Below, piece by piece: positions 49,201 through 61,200 of a stretch of DNA of 64,000 nt. Under the pieces are notes generated by a model. The model had not been told where the DNA came from, searched no databases, and saw only the letters and a list, made by a program, of their open reading frames with translations. Positions within the stretch are counted from its first letter, which is position 1. Each line of letters begins with the position of its first letter. This stretch comes from Voacanga thouarsii (Eukaryota > Streptophyta > Magnoliopsida > Gentianales > Apocynaceae), in the NCBI GenBank assembly GCA_026120185.1, contig JANUWF010001719.1, positions 3,372,501-3,436,500 on the forward strand, read 5' to 3'. A program made the position numbers and the translations under genes.

Positions 49201-52200
49201 AACTTCCCTAATTCTAGTGTTACAATATTTACAGCATTACTTTCCTAAAATATACCCTTTAGCCATACTTTCCCACATTCCCCCTCAAGTTGGTGAATAG
49301 ATATTCTCCATTCCCAGCTTGGATACAATTTTTTTAAACATTGGACCATTTAACCTTTTAGTTAACACATCAGCAAGCTGATCATTTGTAGACACATAAG
49401 GTGTGCAGATCAATCCACTCTCCAATTTCTCCTAGATAAAATGTCCGTCAATTTCGATATGCTTTGTCCGATTATGCTGCACAGGATTATGAGCTATGCT
49501 AATTGCAAACTTATTATCGTAGTAAAGTTTTATTGGGTCCTCCAATTTGATCCTTATGTCTTGTAGAATGATCGTTAACCAAAGTAACTTACATACTCCT
49601 TGAGTCCTCGCTTGAAACTCAGCCTCTGCACTAGACCGTGTTACTATATTTTGTTTTTTAGTTCTCCATGTCTAAGATTTCCACCAAGGAACGTACAATA
49701 TCCAGTGATCGGTCTTCTATCAATCAATGACCCAGCATAATCAGCATCTGTATAGGCTTCAAGCATTAGGCCCCCACTTCTCCTAAAAAGAAGTCCTCTT
49801 CTTGGTGTACCTTTAAGATATTGCAACACCCTATGTGCTGCTCAAAGATGAATCTCTTTTGGACTGTGCATAAATTGATTAATCACACTCACATCATAAG
49901 CTATATCTGGTCGTGTGTGGGACAAATAAATGAGCTTTCCTACCAACGTTGATATACCCCTTTATCCACCATAGTATCTTCCTCTACTAGTCCAAGCTTT
50001 ATATTTGGATTTATTGGAGTACTCACTGGTTTGCATGCTGTTTTTCCTGTCTCCTTAAGTAAATCAGTTATATGCTTCTGTTGAGAGAGAAAAATACCCC
50101 TCTCTGAATGTGCCACTTCAATTCCGAGAAAATACTTTAGCTTCTCAAGTGTCTTAATCTCGAATTCTTTTGTCAAGCATGCACTCAAAGAACGTCTCTC
50201 TTCATCATCACTTCCTGTAACAATTATGTCATTCACATAAATTAAGAGAACCGTGACTCCTCCTGAAGACGAATGCTTGATGAACAAAGTATGATCTCCT
50301 TGACTTTGGTTGTATCCTAACATCACCATAACCTTGGCAAATCTGCCGAACCATGCTTGAGGAGGTTGTTTAAGCCCATACAATGCCTTCCTTAACCTAC
50401 AGACTGTATGATCAGCAACTCCTTTGCTATAACCTGGAGGTATCTCCATATATATCTCCTCCTGGAGATCTCCATGCAAGAAAGCATTTTTGACATCTAA
50501 CTACTGTAAATCCTATCCCAAGTTAGCTACTAAAGACAATAGGACTCTAACAGTATTCAATTTTGCAATTGGGGCAAAAGTCTCTAGATAGTCCATTCCA
50601 TACGTCTGAGTGTAACCCTTGGCAATCAACCTTGTCTTGTATATTTCCACTGAATCATTAGCTCTATATTTCACTGTGTACACTCATTTACACCCCACTG
50701 GTTTCTTTCTTGCTGGTAACTCCACAAGCTCTCATGTTTTGTTCTTTTCCAGTGCCTCCATTTCTACTGTCATAGCTTGTTTTCATTTTCATTAGATAAA
50801 GTATCGGGAGGAATGACAATGGTTTCTAGGTTACTAAGGAATGCTCTGTGTGACGGAGAAAAATGCTGAAAGGACTGGAAGTCTGCAAGGGGTATAAAGG
50901 TCTTTTAGTGCACTCTCTCACACTTTTTTCTCAATGCAATGGGTAAGTTTATGTCAGTACTACCCCTATGGATCTCACTCTCCACCTCTGGTTGTAACAC
51001 CCCACACCCTAGGTACCTAGATAGGGCAGGATGTCGCCCCGTCCAAAGGACCACCAAAGGACCAGGGGTCTTTATAACAAGGTACAAAATAAAACGAAAA
51101 CTGCTAAATAAAATTAGAAGGATAATTCCATTACATCTGAAAGCAAAACTTATACAAGTCTGGAAAATCAAAACTAACAAGCGTCTCTTGAAATAAATTC
51201 AACCACAACTAAATAAATAAATTGGAGCTCAACCCTAGCTTCGCCCCGCTCACTGAAAGCAATCTCCTGAAATCATGATATAAAATGTGTGAGATTGACA
51301 TCTCAGTAAGTCCCATGTGTGCAAATGTCAGTTAAAACCATTTCATGTATGCAGATTTATCAAAACCACAAAATCGTGTTTGCAAGCCAATCTCATCAAT
51401 AACCGTCATAAAAAGGAGCCTTGCTCAATCAATCCAAAACAGTTCACAATAAATCATTGTTTCATCGCAATCATTATTCATTAAATATGGATTAGCAAAT
51501 GATTCAACAATATAGTAACATAATCCATATCATGGTTACCACCATGATAGCTTCCCAATGTATTCTTTCAACAATGGGCGAGTGGGAATTCACCCACCAG
51601 GTGAGATACTCTTCCATCTTTTCACCTAATACTCCGGTTGTCTAATCCGGGTCATCGGTGTCCACATGGACTAATATGCTAGCTCGGACCGGCTCGACTA
51701 AGTAGTACTTGTCGCCTTTCCAAGTTGAGTTTATCTTCGGAGGTGGCCACCTACCGGAAGACTCACTCCTGCTCTTCGAAACTAGTACTACTAGCCTAAC
51801 CCCGTTGAGTACTCAACGCTCCCCATTCAGGGGCAGAATCATTTTCCCTTTTCTGAAAGTCTTTAATTAATTTGATTGCAAAATGTGGTTTTTCGTAATA
51901 GCGTTTCCAAATCGTTTGACAATGGTTTAAGAAATCATTTTCGAAGTTTGAACAATTAAAATTTAGCAAATTCGTTTTTGAAAATAGAACATCCACGTTT
52001 CCAATCCAAATCTCACAACAATCCAACATAACTCATCATTTTTAGTCAAGGCTCAATCCTTGTGTCAAAGCATCATTTTGATACCAATTTCAAATAATAT
52101 TGTAAAAATTTCTTGCAAACAAGTAACATTTATCAAAACAGTTATGCAGGGACTTACCTGGATATATCACAGCCAAATCCAACTCAATCGATTGCTCTAA

Positions 52201-55200
52201 TTTCCTCTCCTTTCTTATCTAGAGCAAATAACCCTGCAATTAGGATTTAATCATTCCACCCATTATTTCATACAACATGACTCTTCAGGATTTTATTATT
52301 TACCTATTGCATCCATGGTATTTGATTCACTAAATCACATATATAACTTTCCTTTACGATTCTATTGATCATGACCGTGCATTGATCTAGATCAATTCTT
52401 CATATGACCTCTTTCATATTAAACTAACATAAAATCATTATAAATAGCCCCATAAACATTAAAAGATCTCATCTTTTGCCTATTTAGCATGAATCTAGGT
52501 TCATCATGGCAAGATACATCAATGTCCTATCTCATACATGCTTTGTCTATGGCTTTCATCAACATGTTCATCAATCTAATATATTCATGTGTTCATACTA
52601 GACTCCATAAGCATCCTTAAGTCAATATTTTGAAGTTTAAGACCTTCAAAAATAGGATCAATAAAAATAGGATCTTGATTACCTCTTAGCGATTTAGACT
52701 TAAATCACGGCAATTCCTTGTTGACTAGCTTGAGTTTGATCACTAGTTGAAGAGTTTGGATCGCTTGGATGTCCTTGATCAAGACTCCCCAAAGAATGGG
52801 TAAAATCAGTCCCTTATGATCGAGATTTAGGAGAAGAAGACGAGAGGAATTGAAGAGGAGTTGATGAAGAGTTGAGGAGTTGCTTACCTTAGAGTTGGTT
52901 TTCAGCTTTGATGGAGTTTTGGGTGCTATTTTGGTCCAGATGTGGAGGAGGGTTGGCGGCTGGAATTTCTGAGCAATGGAGGGTTTTTAGGGTTTGTTTG
53001 AGGCTAATTGATGAAGGAGATAGGTTAGGCTGAGGTGCTTTAGGGTTTAGGTGTTTGAAGAAGTTTTGGCCTTATTAGGGTTTCTTGATCAAAATAGAAA
53101 ATTGTTCAGCTTTGGTGTTCTCTAGGGCTGCCGAGATTTTGGAGGGGAATTAGGGTTGGTGGCTGCTGTGTTTGTGTAGCTGAGGGTACTGAGATTCTGG
53201 ACAGAAAGAGAGGAAAAATCTGATGGGTTTTGAGTCCCTATAATAGCGAAAATAGGAGAGGAAGAATGGGCCTTTGTGCAGCTGTTTTTCTGCTTGATAG
53301 CTAGGGCACTTTTGTGCAGATTTTGTGCTAGAAATTTTAGGCAGAATAGGTGTGAACAGTGACGAAAATTCTGAGGGTCTAGGGCTGAAATTCTGGTTTC
53401 CTTTTGGCTGAAGACAAGTCCTAGTTGGTGAGGGTTTTCTTGGCCAATCTTAGCTAGGGTTTGAGAGTGTTTTAGGTAAGTTGTCTTTACCCTAAGTGGC
53501 GGCTGCTAGAAGGGAGTTTTCCAGAAAACCCTAGAGAGGAATTAAGTCATCTAATTAGGAAATAGCTATTAAATAGTTATTAGGCAATAAAATTTTGGTT
53601 TCCTATTCATGCCTACTGAAATTTCCCCTAAGGCTTCGAAAATTCCTGGATTTATCCAAGAGATAAATACTTCATTTAATTTCACCTCCAAGTCTTTTAG
53701 TTCCATTAAGAAAATATTATTTGAAAGAAGATAAAATATGGGAATTTATTTCCTTGAAAATAATACCTATATGCTTTCTTATATATGCTTTGCTTTACTA
53801 ATATATTATTAAAGTTCTCTAAAAGGTTATGATAAGATATTAGAACCAACAATTTAATTTGTTCTCAAATATTCTATAAAATTTTCAAATAAATCACTCT
53901 CCTAATTTATTTTTCTCTTCTTAGGAAATTAATTTCCTAGTGGCTAGTCTCCTAGAGATTTCGGCCAAACTAGGGAAAAGTTAGGGAAGGAGGAAGGAAA
54001 ATAAGAGAATGAAAAGGATTTGAAATTGCTAGGATTCAAACTCAAGCCCGTCAAGGTTTAAATGCTCTCCCCACTTGCTTTGCCCTTTTTTCCCAATAAA
54101 CTCTCCTCAATAAATGAAAGCTCAAGCAATCAAACTATTTCAAGAACAAATTAATTCATGCAATCCACAACCAATATTTTCATGAAAAATAATTCAAATC
54201 ATCAAATGTGGTATAACTTAATATGACATGCATGACTTTTCCCTCACTTACCCAAGACGGTCTAACATGGGGTATTACACTGGTTCTGTGTCAATTTGTA
54301 ATGTGGGTTCAGAAGTTATTACCTGATTAGACTCTTAGACTTGCGTAGGGTTGGGGGCAGCCGTCTTCTTCCTTGTATACATTTTGCCTTTGCCATGTCT
54401 AACGAAAACGGACTCAGTGTCAGATTGAGCAAATATAGGTTCAGAGGAGACTGTGACAGACTCAGATAGCTCAGAGTGAATTGGGACAGAATTACTAGTG
54501 TATGAGGAAGTATGATAATTTGAAGTTGAAAGATCCAATAACAAGTTAAAACCCAAATTCTCATCTTCTCTCACAAACTTCTTCCCCTGAAAATAAGAGT
54601 TTGGAAAGTAAGATTCACGTTTATTGAAAGTAACATCCATAGAAATAAAGAATTTTCGAGAGGGTGGATGATAGCACTTGTATTCTTTTTGGGTTGACGA
54701 ATATTCCACAAATATACATTTTATAGCTCTAGGATCCAATTTCCCTTGGTTGTGACTGTGACCATATACAAATGATGGACATCCAAACACTCTAGGAACA
54801 AGATTATTTGTGGTGTGGATGTTAGGATAGAAAGTGGACAATACATCAATTGGACTCTGAAATCCTAGGACTCTAGACGGCAATTGGTTTACGAGATGTG
54901 TTGTTGTAAGAACATCCTCCTCCCAAAAGGTTTTAGGTACATGATGTTCAAATAATAATGCTCGAATTTTTTCAAGGAGATCACCATTTTTCCTCTCTGG
55001 AACTCCATTTTGATGCGAGATATTCACACAAGATGACTCATGAATTACCCCTTTCTTTTGAAAATATGGACTTAGAGTTTGATTGAAATAGTCTCGTGCA
55101 TTGTCAAACCTAACTCTGGATAGTCACTCCAAATTGATTTTTAATCATGGAGCAGAAATTGGAAAAAATAATATTGACATAAGATTTTTGTTTAAGAAGA

Positions 55201-58200
55201 AAGACCCAACAAACGCGAGTGCAATCATCAATAAAGGAAACAAACCATTGCGCCTCAGAAATATTAGTAATATTAGATGGACCCCAGACATCACTATGGA
55301 TTAAATGAAAAGGAATGGAGCTTCTGTTATTGCCCATTGGAAAGGGTACACGTTTGTGTTTGACAAGTTCACATTTTTCACAATGAAAAGACTCAATATC
55401 TAAATGTTGAAACAAAGATGGAAACAAGAATTTTATAACTCGAAATGATGGATGTCCAAGTCGACGATGATGGAGCCAAATTTTCTCCCTATTGGATGAC
55501 AAAGACTCGGAAACAAATAACACTAACTGTTTACCCTTGGGGATGGTTGGTTGATTTGCTTCAAAGAAGTAGAGGCCACCCCGTTCTCTAGCATGTCCAA
55601 TCATTGTCCCCAAACTCTGTTCCTGAAACACATAACCATTATGATGAATAGCCACCATACATTGTAAGTAATGGGCAAGTTTTTGGATGGATATCAGATT
55701 GGTAGTTGCAGTGGCTATTTTCCTACTGCTCGGGCACGGGAAATAAGTGGTGAAGATATTTGGTAAATGGGTCACATGGTTGGTAACTCCTGAATCCATT
55801 ATCCAAGAGGTGGAAAATGTTGTATTCGAAATATTTAATCCAATGGAAAGTGGAAACTTACCTGAATATGCCACAAAACAAGTACTTGAGGGCTTTTTTA
55901 GACTGTTGATGAGTGCGCTCACCCTTTCCGATTCATCTTGGTTGAGACCGGCAATTTCTAACTTTAGTGGCTCAGCAATTTGGCCAGTTGCTACATTGGC
56001 TTGTCCACTTTTGAATTGTCCCCCGTTTTGTTCCCATTCTTGGCTAGGTGGCTTCCCATGAAGCATCTAGCATTTTGCTCTTACAACTTATGTTTGGGAG
56101 GTTAACATGGTGAAAAAAATATTTGCAGCAATTAAGGCTACCTGAACAAGAAAAATAAAGAGAAAATGACAGCAATGAAAGCTGCTTGAAAGCGAAGAGA
56201 GAATAACAGCAATGAAGGCTGTTCGGTACAAACAGTATCAAAACACTTGGAAACAACACCAGCAATAAAGGCCGACTATATAGCACCTATGAGTAGAGCT
56301 GTAAACGAACCGAACGTTCGTGAACAAAAGCTCGTTCGAACTCGTTCGTGTTCGAATAAGGCTCGTTCGTTTAATAAACGAACTCGAACTCGAACACGAA
56401 CTCGAGTTCGAATAATAAACGAACGAACTCGAATATGTTCACTAACATATTCGAACGTTTGCGAACATATTATATGTATTTAAAAATTAATTAATTATAT
56501 TAATTATTTTATTTATATTTTATAATATTAAGATTTATTCTTAATAAATCTTATATTATAATTATAATATTAATATTATAATTAATTATATTATTATATA
56601 TTTATTTAATATTATAATATTCAATTATTTTAATTAAAATTTGAATTATTATTTTTATAAATTTTAAATAAAAAATATAAAATAAACAAACTCGAACAAT
56701 TCGAACTCGAACATTAATCGAGTTTTTCGAACTCGAACTTAAACGAACTCGAACATTATCAAACAATAATCGAATGAATTCGAACACGAACTCGAACTTG
56801 AATAATAAATTAACGAACTCAAATAGTGTTCGATTATATTCAAACTCGAGCTCGAAAATGTGATGTTCGGTTCGTTCGTGTTCGAATACAGCTCTACCTA
56901 TGAGGAAGAAAAATAGAGGAGAAATACCAGTAATTAAGGCTGGCTGGTCTTAGGAATTAGAATGAAAGAAACACCACCAACAATTAGGGTCGGCCGACAG
57001 AAGAAGAAGAAGCAAAGGATAGGTGCAAGCAAAAAAGTCAGAAGCAGTCCAGGATGAACAGCTCTGATACCATGCTAAGAAATTGAGAGAGAATAATCTT
57101 TTTTCATATATCATTTAAAGATTACAATGAACTGATTATATACAAGCTGCCTAAGACACAAATATGGCAACTATCCTAATAAATTGATTCACAAAATCTC
57201 CTAATCAATCCCCTAATTACTGCCCACAAAATACAAGCTGCCTAAGGCACAAATATGGCAACTACTCTAATAAATTGATTCACAAAATCTCCTAATTTAA
57301 GGGTTAAACTTCTTTAATTCTAGTGTTACAATATTTACAGCATTACTTTCCTAAAATATACCCTTTAGCCATATTTTCTCACACTTATGAATGTTATTTT
57401 GTCACTCTAGATAAAAATTGGCTTTTTAGTTATGTTCCTTTGCTGATTGCAACAGTGTCTTCTTCTTTGTTTTGTGTTAAGCTCCCCTCAACCCACTTCG
57501 TTACTGATTCTTTGTTGTGGCTGTTAGGATAGCAACTGAGGATCCAACAGTATAGAATGAAAGAAGCTTCATTTGTTGATTGGATGCCATAATTCAAGAA
57601 TTGCATGTCTCTTTAGTGCCTTATATTGCTGTTAGATTCCTATCAACCTTTACACCATATTTATGGGAACATTATCTGGAAGATACCTGCACTCATCCTG
57701 GACCTTACTGATATTCCCTCAATAATTAGGCTTTTATCTTTGCTGTCACTTGTATTTCCCAGTGTTGGTACCCATTTTCGATGTTCTAGCATCATTTTTA
57801 TGATCTTAACTCCTGGTAATGCAGATATATCCTTTTGATGTGCTGGTCGTTTTCCTGTTAAGGTCTGTCTGCATTTTTTCTCTTATTTTTTTTCTCCCTG
57901 GTAAAGTTATGTGGGCAACAGTAATTCTCTTCTTTCCAGACTAATATGTTGAAGCACCGTTGTTCTCTTTGGATTGTCAACTGAAGTTACCATGAAGTGT
58001 AGCTGAAGGCCACCACTTCCACCTACACCCTTGCTCATTTAAATAAAGTATTGGCCAAGAAAATTGGGAAATCATCTTTGAGATGAACTCCAAAAAAATA
58101 CTGGATTATGTGGAGATTGAGGTTATCACAAAAGGAACACAAGTGCTTTGAGAAAAACAAGGCTTGTTCTGGGTTGCATTCCGTAGTTTCTCTCTGATAC

Positions 58201-61200
58201 TAGTTACCTATTCTTGTTATTATAAAGGCTGCAAAGAAGGTAGAAGACTTTAATGTGATATTTTTAAGATAGGAGTTTCATCCATAACATGTTATATTCA
58301 GTTATTTATTTTTTAAAAATCAATTTTTCTTACAGATTTCTGAACAAATTAAGTGAGGTCTCTAAGTGGTTCCCCAGAGACAATGTGCTTCATTCCTTGG
58401 CCTTGAGAGCATTGTAAAACGGCCTATTCTTGATCAGTTGTGTTACATCAATTTATTTCGATTACTCTTTTTTACAAGTTTGTATGGTTGTTGGTCTTAT
58501 GGTCAGCAAACAGGCAGGGACTGGTATCCTTGATAAAATTATCATTTCTTATTTTTCTTTTGTTTTTGGGGCATAGTGGGGGGAGATATCAATGTATAAT
58601 GCGGCTTAATTGGAAGTAGAAAATTTGGGTAAACCTTTTCCTTTTTCCAATCAAAGTCTCCTTATGATGCATATAGGTTGAGGCTATGAAAAATATGCTG
58701 ACGTAGATATATACACAGAGAGATAGAGAAGGGGGGGGGGAGATCTTTATGATCTTAAACACCTATACATCTGTGATTTAGCCCATACAGCTAAGTTCTG
58801 CAGATTTCTTGGAGAAAGGTATTATTTGTGGTTTCTGCTGCTTCTAGATTTTCTTAGCGAAGATCTTGTTTTACATTATTCAGGAGTCTGTCAGGAAATT
58901 AACTGCTAATTTGTACAAATTCATCTGCTCTTTTTATGGCATCTCTATTGAGCAGTTGTACAAACCATGTTCAGCTGGATCTGGGATCATTTTTGAAATA
59001 GGGATCCAGAAATAAGGGATCTTTCTTGAGCATCTATTTAAAACTCATTCATACATAAGATAATTTTTCTGCTTCGCTACTTGCTATTATAGTTTTTATA
59101 TGAAGAAGAGGAAAAGGAGGGGGCGGGGGGGCGGGGGGGGATGCTAATTTCACTCCAAGTTAACTTGGATTATCTTCTTGCCTATAAATGGTTATCTTGT
59201 TTAGTAGGGGGTCTGGTACTCCTTTGGAGGTCAGATATGTTACTATCTATCATGACTTTCTTATCAGGAATTTCAAGCAGTTTGGTGATTTTTTTAAGCT
59301 ATTCTGTGATCCTTCAGGTTTATCAAAGTGGACATCCAAAAGCCCATGATGTTGTATTGTCTAACATGTCTGTTGCATTTGATCGCATTCTTATGGATGT
59401 GAAGGTAATTAATCTTCTATCTTCATTCTCTTAAATTTCCAACTGTTGCTTTGGCATTTCTGGGTTGGAAATTGGCATATGCTTTCTTCTCTGTTAATGC
59501 AATAGTGATTTTGCAGGATCCTTTTGAATTCTCGTCGTATCACAAAGCTATTCGAGAGCCTTTTGACTACTACATGTTTGGTCAGAGTTATGTCCGACCG
59601 TTGATTGATTTCAGGTGAGCACAACAGTTCTAACTTTGTCATCTTCTGGAGGATTTTGGATAGTTTTTATATTCTGGCGGGGTGAGTGCAGTAATGTCGG
59701 CTGTAAGAAACACATGTATTAGCTTTATAATTAACTATATGATTGGTAATGTTTTAGGGATATTCTGGATCTTTAGAATTAGGCTGAGATAGTCCACTAT
59801 TATGTATCCCTAGAAGTAGGGTGATTAGATATCCCACTGATTATGGGATTTTGATTATTCTTTCCTTTGTTATATGCTAGGGGACTTGTATATAACTAAC
59901 TTCTAGTGTATTATTCAATATGGGGAAAGTATTTTATTGAAATCTTTCCCTCCAATTCTTGTTTCTTAATTTTTGTCATATTTTTCCCTGTTCTTGTCTC
60001 TCGATTCTTATCATTGGTTTAAATGTCTCAGGAATAACCTTTGCCAACTCCTGGATCATCGATTCAAGAGCCACCAACCATATGACCCATTCAACGAATC
60101 TTTTTTCACATACACACCATGTTCAAGCTGTAGGAAAATGGCCATTGCTGATGGCTTGTTGACCATTGTAGTGGGTGTAGGACATGTCAAAATCAGCCCA
60201 TCTTTAACTTTAAAAAATGTTCTTCATATCCTTAGATTGTCCACAAATCTAATTCTATCCAAAACTCACCCAGGACTTAAACTGCCATCTGGTTTTTCAT
60301 CATATTTATTTCAGGACAAAAATTTAGGGAAGAGGATTGGACATGCAAGAGGATAGGGTGACCTCTACCTTTTTAATGCATCAAACCTATCAAAAAAGAT
60401 TGAGGGCAGTTTCTCTCACTTCTTTCTTTCAGAGTCTCTTTCATTTGATAAAGAAAAAGTTTGGCTCTACTAGCTCCGTCTTGGATATCCATCCTTTAGA
60501 ATTGTCAAAATTTTGTTTCCTTCTTTGTTTAAGAGTTCAAAATGTTGAAGATTTTCATTGTGATGTGTGTGAACTTGCATCTTTTCTGGTTAGTAATGCC
60601 AAAAGTTCTATTATGTTTCGTCTTATTCATAGTAATATTTGGGGTCCTTTTGTTGTTACTAATGCTACTGGGGCAAAATAGTTTTTTTTATTTTTTATTG
60701 ATGATTGTACTCATGTTACTTGGATATTCTTACTCAAATACAAATATGGTGTCAGTATTGTCCTCTCAAATTTTTGTTCCATGATTAAAAATCAGTTTGG
60801 GGTCGACATCCTAAGGTTTAAGTCCAATAATGGTAGGGACTACTTTGATCAAGTCTTAACTCCATACTTTTAGAAAGAGGGAATCATACATGAATCATCT
60901 TGTATTAATACTCCACAACAAAATGAAGTAGCAAAAAAGAGAAATGGTCACCTCTTTGAATTAACATGAGCCTTCCTTTTTTAGAAAAAATGTACCTAAA
61001 TCTTTCTGGGGAGAAGCCATTCTTACAGCAACTCGTATTATAAACCATTTGCCTTCAAGAGTCTTGGGGTTTAAGAGTTCAATGGAAATTTTAGCAACAT
61101 TTTATTCAAGCTTACAAATTTACAAATAATCTTGTGCCTAGGGTGTTTGGGTGTGTTTCTTTTGTCCATGTTCATAGTCAAAATCTAGGGAAATTGGACC

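Larger units (their letters stand above)
49023..57383 (-). mobile_element. Ty1/copia retrotransposon A in ATS1 intron 2
   Basis: Element with LTRs 49023-49277 and 57073-57383, TG…CA ends, and an exact 5-bp target duplication CTTAT (49018-49022 and 57384-57388). On the minus strand, a primer-binding site TGGTATCAGAGC follows the 5' LTR and a purine tract CTTGAGGGGGAA precedes the 3' LTR. Domain order protease, integrase, reverse transcriptase, RNase H is that of copia. Gag is mostly absent. Stops and frameshifts break the polyprotein and two younger elements sit inside it, so it cannot move by itself. It lies antisense to ATS1. Confidence 0.92.
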
